64,000 bases of DNA from Shimia marina. Lineage in GTDB: Bacteria; Pseudomonadota; Alphaproteobacteria; Rhodobacterales; Rhodobacteraceae. Under the pieces are notes generated by a model. That model saw nothing but the letters and a program-made list of their open reading frames with translations. It had not been told where the DNA came from and ran no database searches. Shown here piece after piece: positions 19,886-28,712 of this stretch (its first letter is position 1; every line of letters starts with the position of its first letter). The stretch is taken from contig NZ_CYPW01000009.1 in assembly GCF_001458175.1 (NCBI RefSeq), forward strand, positions 1 through 64,000, in the 5' to 3' direction. The translations under genes and the position numbers were made by a program.

Positions 19886-20271
19886 TGAATATCGGAGAAG
19901 TCGCCAAGCGGTCTGGACTGCCAGCAAAAACCATTCGGTATTATGAAGACATTGGCTTTGTGACCCCGGCGCGGGGGGACAATGGCTATCGCAGCTTTGG
20001 GGAGAAAGACCTGCACAAGCTGGCCTTTCTGGGACGTGCGCGCGGGCTGGGATTTTCGATTGAGGACTGTCGCACTCTGCTGGCGCTTTACGAGGATCAG
20101 GGCCGTGCGAGCGCGGACGTGAAGCGGGTTGCGCAGAAGAACCTCAATGAGATTGATCGCAAGATTGCAGATTTGCAGGCGATGCGCGGCACATTGAGCC
20201 ATCTGGTGGCGACCTGTGCAGGCGACGGGCGGCCAGATTGCCCGATTTTGGAGGATTTGGGGCGCAGGTAA
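19885..20271 (+). CDS. cueR: Copper-responsive MerR-family regulator
   Basis: 128 residues. The winged helix-turn-helix (residues 1-70: MNIGEVAKRSGLPAKTIRYY) is followed by a dimerisation helix and a C-terminal metal loop with Cys111 and Cys119 (TCAGDGRPDCPI), the CueR Cu(I) site. It twists the elongated spacer of its target promoters upon Cu(I) binding. I start at the ATG overlapping the copA stop (TGATG); the frame opens 18 bases earlier but without the family N-terminus. Encoded directly after copA, so both are expressed from the copA promoter. Confidence 0.95.
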   Translation: MNIGEVAKRSGLPAKTIRYYEDIGFVTPARGDNGYRSFGEKDLHKLAFLGRARGLGFSIEDCRTLLALYEDQGRASADVKRVAQKNLNEIDRKIADLQAMRGTLSHLVATCAGDGRPDCPILEDLGRR

Positions 20272-20326
20272 CGCCTTGATGTCACAAAAGGATTGCGCAA
20301 TGCCTGCGCCGGAGTAGCATGGCCAC

Positions 20327-21040
20327 ATGGAACCCATTCATTACGCGCTTTTGCTATCTTTGTTTGCCGGTCTGGCGATCCCCGTTGGGGGCGCATTGGC
20401 CCGCTGGGAGCATATTTCCAACCGTGCTGTGGAGGCGCGGGTTCTCAAATCTGTGACCGCTTTTGGCGGCGGAGCGTTGCTCTCTGCTATTGCGCTGGTG
20501 CTGGTGCCGGAAGGGGCGGAGGCTTTGCCTGCTGCGCTGGCTGTCGGGCTCTTGCTGGCGGGTGGTCTGTGTTTTGCCATTGTGGATTGGGTGCTGGCGC
20601 GGGCAGGGGGCAGTGGTGCGTTGGTTCTGGCGATGCTGTTGGATTTTCTGCCTGAAGCCATGGCGCTTGGAGCCCTGCTGGTGACCGAGGCGGCCACGGC
20701 GAAGCTTTTGGCGGTGATGATGTTTTTGCAGAATCTGCCGGAAGGGTTCGCCGCCTTTCGCGACATCTGGGCGCAGGGCAAGCTGAGCGCGGGTAAGGTG
20801 CTTTTGGTGTTTGTTGCGCTGGCCGGGCTGGGGCCGCTTTGTGCCGGGATTGGATTTGCGGTGTTGTCCGATGATCCTGAAATTCTGGGCGGCATCATGA
20901 TCTTTGCCGCCGGAGGTATTCTCTATCTGGTGTTTCAGGACATTGCGCCCGAGGCGCATGAGCCGGGGCTTTATGCGCCAGCGCTGGGGGCCGTGGCGGG
21001 CTTTGCGCTGGGACTGGCAGGGGATATGCTGATTGGGTGA
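20327..21040 (+). CDS. ZIP-family divalent metal transporter
   Basis: 237 residues, about eight membrane segments. The metal-binding helices carry DFLPEAMALG and QNLPEGFAAF, the signature of ZIP helices 4 and 5, and a later QDIAPEAHE. No long His-rich loop is present between helices 3 and 4. ZIP proteins import zinc, iron or other divalent metals to the cytoplasm. Placement next to copA-cueR suggests metal homeostasis, but the substrate is not shown by the sequence. It begins 55 bases after cueR and may be part of the same transcript. Confidence 0.8.
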   Translation: MEPIHYALLLSLFAGLAIPVGGALARWEHISNRAVEARVLKSVTAFGGGALLSAIALVLVPEGAEALPAALAVGLLLAGGLCFAIVDWVLARAGGSGALVLAMLLDFLPEAMALGALLVTEAATAKLLAVMMFLQNLPEGFAAFRDIWAQGKLSAGKVLLVFVALAGLGPLCAGIGFAVLSDDPEILGGIMIFAAGGILYLVFQDIAPEAHEPGLYAPALGAVAGFALGLAGDMLIG

Positions 21041-21126
21041 GGGCGGCGCTGGCTCAGACCCTTGGGGTGTTGTTCCCGGAGAGAAGCAATGCCTTAGAGT
21101 GGGTGAGTGCTATGAGCAGCTTTGGC

Positions 21127-21585
21127 TTAGGACTGATTGGCGTATTCGCTCAAGAGCCAATGAAACTCGTCTGATGTTTCGGGATATTGGGCATAGCTAT
21201 GTTGTGCCGGAACTTGCGCCCATGGCAATTTTTCATCGGTCATGAGTTCAACAAAAGGTGCGTTGCACGAGAGTTCTTGGAGCATTGCCGTGCGAAGGTT
21301 GACGCGCTCCGGCGCGTAATGCATCTGAGTATAGATGAAGCTCAGGCAAGATTTGCAGAAATAATGCGTTTTTTCTGTCCCACGAAGACCGCCGGATGTT
21401 AGCTGACCTTCGATTGATGTCGCTTCCGTTGGCAACATGGCTGTCATTGAAAAGGCGCTAGCGGTGAGTTTCTGACAGTCTTGGCAATGGCACGCAAGTG
21501 TCAAAATTGGTTCAGAGTCAACAGTGATCTTTATCTGCCCGCATAGGCAGGACGCGGTGAGCGGAAATGTTGACTTCGACATGGG
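21127..21585 (-). CDS. GFA-family protein (glutathione-dependent formaldehyde-activating type)
   Basis: 152 residues from MSKSTFPLTA. The zinc ligands of the GFA fold appear in order: CLCG near residue 12, CHCQDC near 31, and CKSC near 71. The family includes Gfa (an S-hydroxymethylglutathione-forming enzyme) but most members are of unknown function. This one is shorter and more divergent than true Gfa. Single minus-strand gene, convergent with the ZIP transporter. The frame opens further upstream to 21681 but runs into the palindromic repeat region, so the inner start is preferred. Confidence 0.85.
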   Translation of the reverse strand, partial: PMSKSTFPLTASCLCGQIKITVDSEPILTLACHCQDCQKLTASAFSMTAMLPTEATSIEGQLTSGGLRGTEKTHYFCKSCLSFIYTQMHYAPERVNLRTAMLQELSCNAPFVELMTDEKLPWAQVPAQHSYAQYPETSDEFHWLLSEYANQS

Positions 21586-21624
21586 AAAACCTTTCAAACT
21601 AAACAATACATTGGGATTGGATTG

Positions 21625-21717
21625 GGTGTGAAGGACGCTTTGCGTCCTGAGCTGCGCCTGCCTGCCCCCCGGCAGGCGCATTTGCGCCTACCCAGGCAGG
21701 CACAGCTCGGTGTGAAG
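21625..21717. repeat. Complex palindromic element between leuA and the GFA gene
   Basis: Two direct copies of GGTGTGAAG (21625-21633 and 21709-21717) bracket several nested inverted repeats: GGACGC/GCGTCC; an outer pair GAGCTG/CAGCTC; GCCTGCC/GGCAGGC; and GCGC arms inside. The whole would fold into a multi-branched stem. It is right behind the leuA stop codon on the minus strand, so it could act as its transcript end, or be an extragenic palindromic repeat. A T-tract is absent. Confidence 0.6.
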
Positions 21718-21724
21718 TGCTTGT

Positions 21725-23290
21725 TTAGGCGAGGTCTTTGTAAGAGACCTCTTTGGCATCTACCCCTTCGCCCACCTTATCACGGCGCACCAGCAGGCGG
21801 TTCAGCGCGTGGATATAGGCTTTGGCGGAGGCCACCACCGTGTCGGTGTTGGCTGACTGCCCTGTCGCAATCACGCCGTCTTCTTCCAGACGCACAGACA
21901 CAGTCGCCTGCGCATCGGTGCCTTCGGTCACGGCGTGTACCTGATAGAGTTGCAGGCGGGCCGTGTTGGGGTGGATCTGACGGATCGCTTTGAAGGTCGC
22001 ATCAACCGGGCCGTCACCTTCGGAGGTGGCGGTGATGTCTTTGCCGTCCACTTCCATTTCCACAGTAGACTCCGCCGGGCCACCGGTGCCGCAGACCACT
22101 TTCATGGAGACCAGTTGCAGGCGGTCGGCTTCATCTTCGCCGCTGCCCGCGCGCACCAGCGCCACGATGTCGTCGTCAAACACCTCTTTCTTGCGGTCGG
22201 CCAGCTCTTTGAAACGCACAAAGATGTCCTTGAGCTGATTGTCGGCCACTTCAAAGCCCAGCTGTTCGAGCTTGTCGCGCAGCGCCGCACGGCCGGAGTG
22301 TTTGCCCAGTGGCAGGGAGGTGCCGGAGAGGCCCACATCTTCGGGGCGCATGATCTCAAAGGTCTCTTTGTTTTTGAGCATGCCATCCTGATGGATGCCG
22401 CTTTCATGGGCGAAGGCGTTTTTGCCAACGATGGCTTTGTTGAACTGCACCGGAAAGCCAGAGACGGTGGCCACACGGCGGGAGATGTTCATGAGCTTGG
22501 TGGTGTCGATGCCCGTGGACCATGGCATGATGTCGTTGCGCACCTTGAGCGCCATCACGACTTCTTCGAGCGCGGTGTTGCCCGCACGTTCGCCCAGACC
22601 GTTGATGGTGCATTCAATCTGACGCGCGCCACCCGCCACAGCGGCCAGTGAGTTGGCTGTCGCCATGCCAAGGTCATTGTGGCAGTGGGTGGCAAAGATC
22701 ACATCATCCGCACCCGGCACGGTCTCGATCAGCTTCTTGATCAGATCCGCGCTTTCCATGGGGGCGGTGTAGCCGACGGTATCGGGGATATTGATCGTGG
22801 TGGCCCCCGCCTTGATGGCGATTTCGATCACGCGGCAGAGGTAATCCCATTCGGTGCGGGTGGCGTCCATGGGAGACCATTGTACGTTTTCACAGAGGTT
22901 GCGGGCGTGGCTGACGGTTTCGTGGATCTTGTCGGCCATCTCATCCATGGTGAGATTGGGAATGGCCCGGTGCAGCGGGGAGGTGCCGATGAAGGTGTGA
23001 ATGCGGTTTTTCTCCGCGTGTTTCACCGCCTCCCAGCAGCGGTCGATGTCAGCAAAATTGGCCCGCGCCAGACCGCAGATGCGGGAATTCTTGGAGCGTT
23101 TGGCAATTTCGGACACGGCGGCAAAGTCGCCTTCCGACGCGATTGGGAAACCGGCTTCGATGATGTCCACGCCCATGTCATCCAGCATCTCGGCAATTTC
23201 GAGCTTTTCATCATGGGTCATGGTGGCACCTGGGCTTTGTTCGCCGTCGCGCAGGGTGGTGTCAAAAATAACGACGCGGTTGTCGGACAT
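21725..23290 (-). CDS. leuA: 2-isopropylmalate synthase
   Basis: 521 residues; condenses acetyl-CoA with 2-ketoisovalerate, the first step of leucine synthesis, in the cytoplasm. The TIM-barrel signature is FDTTLRDGEQSPGA near residue 9 and the metal site HCHNDLGMA near 209. Catalytic segments continue with INGLGERAGNTALEE and GIHQDG. The C-terminal regulatory domain, about residues 395-505, ends in a normal family tail. The start MSDNRVVIFD has an AGGAAG site. The gene stands alone and is convergent with the GFA region. No leucine attenuator was identified in its upstream sequence. Confidence 0.97.
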   Translation of the reverse strand: MSDNRVVIFDTTLRDGEQSPGATMTHDEKLEIAEMLDDMGVDIIEAGFPIASEGDFAAVSEIAKRSKNSRICGLARANFADIDRCWEAVKHAEKNRIHTFIGTSPLHRAIPNLTMDEMADKIHETVSHARNLCENVQWSPMDATRTEWDYLCRVIEIAIKAGATTINIPDTVGYTAPMESADLIKKLIETVPGADDVIFATHCHNDLGMATANSLAAVAGGARQIECTINGLGERAGNTALEEVVMALKVRNDIMPWSTGIDTTKLMNISRRVATVSGFPVQFNKAIVGKNAFAHESGIHQDGMLKNKETFEIMRPEDVGLSGTSLPLGKHSGRAALRDKLEQLGFEVADNQLKDIFVRFKELADRKKEVFDDDIVALVRAGSGEDEADRLQLVSMKVVCGTGGPAESTVEMEVDGKDITATSEGDGPVDATFKAIRQIHPNTARLQLYQVHAVTEGTDAQATVSVRLEEDGVIATGQSANTDTVVASAKAYIHALNRLLVRRDKVGEGVDAKEVSYKDLA

Positions 23291-23756
23291 GGGGAGCTTC
23301 CTATTCAGATATGCGGGGCGGCAGGCTGTGTGGTGACACAGATGCCTGAATACAAGGGCTGGCGCAGCGCTTTTTTAGAGCTGTAGGTGCATAAAAACGA
23401 TTTTGGATCAGTGTGATATGCGATTTTCACGAGGATGTTCCTACGGTCCTGATATCTGTCTTCGCCAGTGGTGTGGGCAAGTGTGACGCGTCCAATTCTC
23501 CTCTGAGCACGCGCGCCGACAGGGTCACGCTCAGAGGCGGACTAGGAGTAGGTCAAGGCCACGCGCAAAAGGCGCCGGAAGGCGCGCAGTGTTTGCGATA
23601 TGGGCGTTGGTCATCATGGGCGCGATTTATACATGCCGTCTGATAAATGAAAAGAGCAAAATTGCGTGGATCTTGCACGGGGCAATCTGCTGCGCAGTGT
23701 TGGATCCAAGCGGGGTCATGCTGCGTAATGCGAAAGAGACAGAAGGAGGGCGCGGC
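23291..23756. other. Intergenic region between leuA and the dehydrogenase
   Basis: Divergent promoters of leuA and of the short-chain dehydrogenase must lie here. I see no gene I can support on either strand. The frame of the dehydrogenase stays open upstream to 23589, but those residues do not match the family and lack a ribosome-binding site. A stretch near 23560-23590 contains GCGC-rich inverted repeats. Confidence 0.4.
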
Positions 23757-24416
23757 ATGCGGGCCTTGGTGATTGGGGATAGTGGTGGCATTGGCGCGGC
23801 TGTGGCACAGGCGCTTCGGGCAAAGGGCGGGGAGGTTGTTGGTCTCTCACGCAGTCGGGATGGTTTCGATCTGACGCAGCCGGAACAGGCGGATCGCGCG
23901 CTATCGGCGCTCACTGGGGCGTTTGATCTGATTTTTGTGGCTTCGGGGGCTCTGACGGTCACACGCACAGGACCAGAAAAATCTCTGCGTGATCTGAGTG
24001 CAGAGGAACTGGCGGCGCAATTTGCGGTCAACACAATTGGGCCTGCTTTGGTGCTCAAACATGCGGCGCGCTTACTGCCCCGTAGGGAGCGCGGTGTTTT
24101 TGCAGCCCTGTCGGCGCGGGTTGGGTCGATTGGCGATAATCGCGCAGGGGGCTGGTATTCTTATCGCGCCTCAAAGGCGGCGCTCAATCAGATTGTCCAT
24201 TCTGGGGCCATTGAACTGGCGCGCAGTCACAAGCAGGCAGTCTGTGTGGCGCTGCATCCCGGCACGGTCGAGACCGCTTTTACGGCCAATTATCCCAGCC
24301 ATGAAAAACACTCCGCGCAGACCGCCGCCGTGAAGTTGCTTGCGGTGCTTGATGGATTGAAGGCTGAGGACAGCGGCGGGTTCTTTGACTACTCTGGTGC
24401 AAAGGTTGTCTGGTAG
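23757..24416 (+). CDS. Short-chain dehydrogenase/reductase (C-factor-like)
   Basis: 219 residues from the ATG at 23757, which has a GAAGGAGGG site. The Rossmann fold opens with VIGDSGGIGAAVAQAL (the GxxxGIG cofactor motif). The NAG motif is replaced by VASGAL. The catalytic set is Ser (SARVGSI), Tyr and Lys in YSYRASKAALNQI. The C-terminal segment (HPGTVETAF) is typical of the C-factor-like (CsgA) subfamily. NAD(P)-dependent; substrate unknown. It is followed by the terminator of the convergent MORN gene. Confidence 0.88.
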   Translation: MRALVIGDSGGIGAAVAQALRAKGGEVVGLSRSRDGFDLTQPEQADRALSALTGAFDLIFVASGALTVTRTGPEKSLRDLSAEELAAQFAVNTIGPALVLKHAARLLPRRERGVFAALSARVGSIGDNRAGGWYSYRASKAALNQIVHSGAIELARSHKQAVCVALHPGTVETAFTANYPSHEKHSAQTAAVKLLAVLDGLKAEDSGGFFDYSGAKVVW

Positions 24417-24424
24417 CCCATAAA

Positions 24425-24450
24425 AAAGCCGCGCAGAGGGGCGCGGCTTT
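24425..24450 (-). terminator. Bidirectional terminator, strong for the MORN gene
   Basis: The perfect ten-base stem AAAGCCGCGC/GCGCGGCTTT has a six-base loop. A run of T follows on the minus strand, with only a short T-run on the plus strand. It separates the dehydrogenase from the convergent MORN-repeat gene. Confidence 0.85.
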
Positions 24451-24473
24451 GCTGCTTCACGGAAATAGAGGGG

Positions 24474-25880
24474 TCAGCCGTCGTTTTGTGGGGCGGCTTC
24501 GGAGAGGGTGCCATCGCTCCAGTTTCCGCTGCGCTCCTCGCCGGAGGCGTATTTCATCGTGCCTTCTCCCTGACGTTTGCCGGCTTTGAATGTGCCTTCA
24601 TAGACGTCGCCATTGGCATAGGTTGCGGTGCCGACACCGTCGATTTCGCCATTTTGCCACTCGCCCGCATATTTGAAGCCGTCCGGCATGACAATTTCGC
24701 CAATGCCGTGGCGCTGACCGGCGGTGAATTGGCCTGTGTAGACTGTGCCATCTGCATAGGAGGCTTTGCCCATGCCCTCGCGCTGGCCATTTTGCCATTC
24801 GCCTTCGTAGCGATAGCCATCGGCATAGGTCATCACGCCACGACCGTGGTTTTTGGCGCTTTGAAATTCACCTTCATAGATGAGACCATTGGAATAAGTC
24901 GCTTTGCCAACACCATCAATCACGCCAGCTTTCCAATCCCCCTCATAGGTTGAATTGTCTGTATAGGTGATTTTGCCCTGACCATCGGCCAGATCATCCT
25001 TGAATTGACCAATATAGATGGAGCCGTCCGGGTAGGTGACTTTGCCATTGCCTTCGATGTGGCCACCCACCCAGTTGCCTGTGTAGACATAGCCGTCAGT
25101 GCCGGTGAAAGTGCCGTCGCCATGGCGCAGGTCGGCTTGAAAATCACCTGCATATGTGTCGCCATTGGCATAGGTCACGGTGCCCTGTCCCTGACGCTGA
25201 CCGCCCACAAGCTGACCAACATAGATGTCGCCATTGGGTTGTGTCAGGGTGCCATCGCCTTCGATCTGACCTGCGGCCCATGTGCCTTCGTAAATCAGCC
25301 CACCGGGCATTGTCAGACGGCCCTGGCCTGCGCGCTCACCTGCTTTGATCTCACCGTCATAAATGGTGCCGTCTTTGTAGGTGATTTTGCCAAGGCCTTC
25401 TTTGACACCATTGATCCAATCCCCTTCGTAGCGATAGCCCGCCGGGCTGATCATCACACCTTTGCCGTGGTGATTGGCATTTTGGAAGCTGCCTTCATAA
25501 CGCACGCCATTGGCATAGAGCGCCACCCCTGTTCCGGTGATCTTACCGTCGGACCAGTCGCCTTCGTAGGTGCCGCCATCTGTGAAGGTGATTTTGCCAA
25601 AACCATCGGGTTTGCCTTTGGCAAAGCTGCCTTCATAGACGGAGCCATTTGGGAAACGGGCGAGGCCTTGTCCGCGAATTTCGCCGTCGATCCATTCCCC
25701 TTCATATTCATAGCCATTGGGCAAACGGTAAGTGCCGGTTCCGTGTTGAAGCCCACCTTTGAAGGTGCCTTCGTATACGCCGCCGTCGTCATATTGCTTG
25801 GTCAGAACTTGGCTGTCCTGCGCGAAGGCCGATGTGCCTACCAGCAGGATGGCTAGAGTAAGTGCCTGAGTTCTTCTCAT
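24474..25880 (-). CDS. Exported protein of eighteen MORN repeats
   Basis: 468 residues. A signal peptide (MRRTQALTLAILLVGTSAFA) is followed by 18 clear MORN repeats of 23 residues, each built on YEGxWxxGxxxGxGxxxxxxG, filling residues about 34-448, plus a short acidic tail. Comparing the repeats shows that repeat n and repeat n+9 resemble each other more than neighbours do, so the array looks like two copies of a nine-repeat block. MORN arrays form extended beta-hairpin rods and often bind membranes, peptidoglycan or partner proteins. The function here is unknown. It is encoded alone with its own terminator. Confidence 0.88.
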   Translation of the reverse strand: MRRTQALTLAILLVGTSAFAQDSQVLTKQYDDGGVYEGTFKGGLQHGTGTYRLPNGYEYEGEWIDGEIRGQGLARFPNGSVYEGSFAKGKPDGFGKITFTDGGTYEGDWSDGKITGTGVALYANGVRYEGSFQNANHHGKGVMISPAGYRYEGDWINGVKEGLGKITYKDGTIYDGEIKAGERAGQGRLTMPGGLIYEGTWAAGQIEGDGTLTQPNGDIYVGQLVGGQRQGQGTVTYANGDTYAGDFQADLRHGDGTFTGTDGYVYTGNWVGGHIEGNGKVTYPDGSIYIGQFKDDLADGQGKITYTDNSTYEGDWKAGVIDGVGKATYSNGLIYEGEFQSAKNHGRGVMTYADGYRYEGEWQNGQREGMGKASYADGTVYTGQFTAGQRHGIGEIVMPDGFKYAGEWQNGEIDGVGTATYANGDVYEGTFKAGKRQGEGTMKYASGEERSGNWSDGTLSEAAPQNDG

Positions 25881-26095
25881 AATTTTGGACCCGAATTTTC
25901 CCCAAATCTGCCATGCGTTGTAGAGCAGGGCGTTAACATGATTTTAGGCCAAGGGCTCTTTCGGAGCAAACGGTTTTGCGAGATCACGCACAAAGGGCGC
26001 GAAACTTCCTCTTTCGTGAAGGTATGCTTTGCACTTTTCCTCGCTGTGATCTCTGCTACATCTCATCTCAAAGCTGTTGGCACAGGAGAGCAGAT

Positions 26096-27754
26096 ATGGC
26101 CGATACATTCCGTTTGACGTTGGCACAGGCCAATCCGGTCATGGGGGATTTGGCGGGCAATGCCGATAAAGTGCGTGAAATATGGGCGCAGGCCAAGGCA
26201 GCCGGCGCAGATATGGTGGCCTTTCCTGAAATGTTCATCGTGGGCTACAACGCGCAGGATCTGATCCTCAAGCCGGCGTTGCAGGATGCTGCGGTGGCCG
26301 AAATTGAGGCGCTGGCACGGGAGTGTGCCGAGGGGCCGGTTGTGACGGTTGGCGGGCCGCTGCGCGAAAATGGCGATCTGTTTAATGCCTATTTTGTGCT
26401 CAAAGGTGGTAAGATTGCGCATATTCAACGCAAGCACCATTTGCCCAATTACACGGTCTTTGATGAAAAGCGTCTCTTTGCACAGGGCCCTATGGGCGGC
26501 CCTTATGACGTGAATGGGGTGCGGGTGGGTTCGCCGATCTGCGAAGATGCCTGGTTTGAAGACGTGCCGGAAACCTTGGAGGAAACCGGGGCGGAAATCC
26601 TCGTGGTGCCCAATGGCTCCCCTTACTACCGTGACAAGTTTGACCGGCGCATCAACCATATGGTGGCGCGGGTGATCGAAACCGGGTTGCCTCTGGTCTA
26701 TCTCAATATGGTGGGCGGGCAGGACGATCAGGTGTTTGATGGCGGCTCTTTTGTTCTCAATCCCGGTGGGCAGCTGGCGATGCAGTTGCCGGTGTTTGAT
26801 GAGGCGGTGGCCCATATTGATTTTGAGCGCACTGCGGATGGGTGGCGGTGTCAGGACGCGCCCAAGGCGGTTTTGCCTGCCGGCGAAGAGCAGGATTATC
26901 GCGTCTGTGTTGAAGCGCTGCGCGATTATATGGGCAAGAGTGGTTTCAAGAAGGTGCTGCTTGGGCTGTCTGGCGGCATCGACAGCGCGCTGGTGGCCAC
27001 CATTGCGGTGGATGCGTTGGGGGCTGAGAATGTGCGCTGTGTGATGTTGCCATCTGAGTATACCTCGCAAGGCTCATTGGATGACGCCGAAGACATCGCC
27101 AAGCGTCTCGGCGTGCATTACGACTATGTGCCCATCGCCGAAGGGCGCGCGGCAATCACCAATACGCTGGCACCGCTTTTTGCGGGCATGGAAGAGGGTC
27201 TGGCCGAAGAAAACATCCAGAGCCGTCTGCGCGGGTTGCTGTTGATGGCCATGTCCAACAAATTTGGCGAGATGCTGCTGACCACGGGCAATAAATCGGA
27301 GGTCGCGGTGGGCTATGCCACGATTTATGGCGATATGGCGGGTGGCTATAACCCGATCAAAGACATGTATAAAACCCGTGTGTTTGAGACCTCGCGTTGG
27401 CGCAATGCGGTGCATCGCGACTGGATGATGGGGCCAGAGGGTGAGGTTATTCCGGTGAACATCATCGACAAGCCGCCCTCTGCGGAGCTGCGCCCGGATC
27501 AGAAGGATGAAGACAGTCTGCCGCCTTATGACGTGCTGGATGCGATCCTTTACATGCTGGTGGATGAGGATAAATCCGTCGCCGATTGTGTGGCCGCCGG
27601 ATATGATCGGGACACTGTTAAGCGGGTGGAGCATCTGGTCTACATCAGCGAGTACAAACGCTTTCAGTCTGCCCCCGGTGCGCGGTTGAGCAAGAAAGCC
27701 TTTTGGCTGGATCGCCGCTATCCGATTGTGAACCGGTTCCGCGATCCAAGCTGA
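26096..27754 (+). CDS. nadE: Glutamine-dependent NAD+ synthetase
   Basis: 552 residues from the ATG at 26096, preceded by AGGAGAG. The N-terminal nitrilase-type glutaminase domain has the catalytic triad Glu45 (FPEMFIVG), Lys113 (QRKHHLPNY) and Cys149 (GSPICED). The C-terminal synthetase domain has the P-loop SGGIDSALVATI and the LLTTGNKSEVAVGY segment. It amidates nicotinic acid adenine dinucleotide to NAD using glutamine and ATP in the cytoplasm. Length is typical of the bacterial two-domain form. Single gene, well separated from the convergent MORN gene's promoter region. Confidence 0.97.
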   Translation: MADTFRLTLAQANPVMGDLAGNADKVREIWAQAKAAGADMVAFPEMFIVGYNAQDLILKPALQDAAVAEIEALARECAEGPVVTVGGPLRENGDLFNAYFVLKGGKIAHIQRKHHLPNYTVFDEKRLFAQGPMGGPYDVNGVRVGSPICEDAWFEDVPETLEETGAEILVVPNGSPYYRDKFDRRINHMVARVIETGLPLVYLNMVGGQDDQVFDGGSFVLNPGGQLAMQLPVFDEAVAHIDFERTADGWRCQDAPKAVLPAGEEQDYRVCVEALRDYMGKSGFKKVLLGLSGGIDSALVATIAVDALGAENVRCVMLPSEYTSQGSLDDAEDIAKRLGVHYDYVPIAEGRAAITNTLAPLFAGMEEGLAEENIQSRLRGLLLMAMSNKFGEMLLTTGNKSEVAVGYATIYGDMAGGYNPIKDMYKTRVFETSRWRNAVHRDWMMGPEGEVIPVNIIDKPPSAELRPDQKDEDSLPPYDVLDAILYMLVDEDKSVADCVAAGYDRDTVKRVEHLVYISEYKRFQSAPGARLSKKAFWLDRRYPIVNRFRDPS

Positions 27755-27920
27755 CGCGTGTAAAGCGCGGCAAAAACGTAATTCAGTTCAATTGAGCAGA
27801 GGAGCCCGTAGCCTGAATTGGCGTGGGCTTCTCTGAAAATTTCTAGTTTCCTTTTTCGGATCCAGAACTCCTTTATTCTTTTTATGCTATCGTGCCAGTA
27901 AACGGTCATCAGAGGGCGCC

Positions 27921-28625
27921 ATGCGTGTTACAAATACTCGGCAGAAGTGGCTTTTTGTTCTTATTGTTACGGCGAGTTCCGTTCTGGCTTCGCTGATCAT
28001 TACAGCGTTTTTGTCACCAACGGGGCTGAGTTCTGTCGCCTTCATTCCCGCGGTATCGGTTCCGTTGATTGTTGCTCCGATCGCCTCCTATGTGGCGGCG
28101 CAGATGATGTTGCGGATTTATGAACTGAATGCGCGTCTGACCTATCTTGCGACCCATGATCAGATGACCGGACTTTTAAATCGGGGCGCGTTTTTTGAGC
28201 GACTGGAAGATCTCGGAAGACAGAGATCTGGGGCGCTGATGATGGCCGATATCGATAAGTTCAAAAATATCAATGACACGTTTGGGCATGACGTAGGTGA
28301 CAAAGTGATTTGTTCCGTGGCCAAGACGATCCATGCGCAAGCGGGCCAAGGCAGCGTGGTTGCACGATTTGGGGGGGAGGAATTTGTGGCCTTCTGTCCG
28401 GGCGTTATTGCGGAGGATGCCGTGGCTTTGGCGGAATTGGTGCGTGCCGCTGTGGCGCAGCAGGAGGTGCATTTGGAAGGAGAGGTTTTGAAAGTGACCG
28501 TTTCCATTGGTCTCAAGCCTATGGGGGAGGCCTGTGATGTTGATCAGGCGCTCACATCGGCGGATCAGGCGCTGTACGTGGCCAAACGTGATGGGCGTAA
28601 CAAGGTGGTGTCCCAAGCCGCTTAA
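27921..28625 (+). CDS. Membrane diguanylate cyclase (GGDEF)
   Basis: 234 residues. Two N-terminal transmembrane segments (about 10-31 and 38-62) are followed by a short linker (LTYLATHDQMTGLLNRGAFF) and a GGDEF domain. The active-site loop is GGEEF at residues 151-155, a catalytically competent variant, and Asp110/Lys113 in MADIDKFKNIND are in the metal/substrate region. The RxxD inhibitory site upstream of the loop is not seen. It would make cyclic di-GMP at the inner membrane. No sensor domain is visible apart from the two helices. It is convergent with gltX across a shared terminator. Confidence 0.9.
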   Translation: MRVTNTRQKWLFVLIVTASSVLASLIITAFLSPTGLSSVAFIPAVSVPLIVAPIASYVAAQMMLRIYELNARLTYLATHDQMTGLLNRGAFFERLEDLGRQRSGALMMADIDKFKNINDTFGHDVGDKVICSVAKTIHAQAGQGSVVARFGGEEFVAFCPGVIAEDAVALAELVRAAVAQQEVHLEGEVLKVTVSIGLKPMGEACDVDQALTSADQALYVAKRDGRNKVVSQAA

Positions 28626-28662
28626 GCTAACGCTCAGGTGGTGCCCCAGAGGGTGGCAAAGA

Positions 28663-28691
28663 AAAAGGCGCTCCAGTGGGGAGCGCCTTTT
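28663..28691. terminator. Bidirectional terminator between the GGDEF gene and gltX
   Basis: The stem AAAAGGCGCTCC/GGAGCGCCTTTT has a short loop. T-runs are present on both strands. Confidence 0.85.
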
Positions 28692-28712
28692 CTTGTTTTT
28701 GCAATATGGCGA

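Noticed and set aside
23413-23643. Plus-strand frame in the leuA upstream region
   Set aside because: No ribosome site and no recognisable composition; it lies in the divergent promoter region.
25005-25856. Plus-strand frame antisense to the MORN gene
   Set aside because: Repetitive antisense of the MORN array, not a gene.
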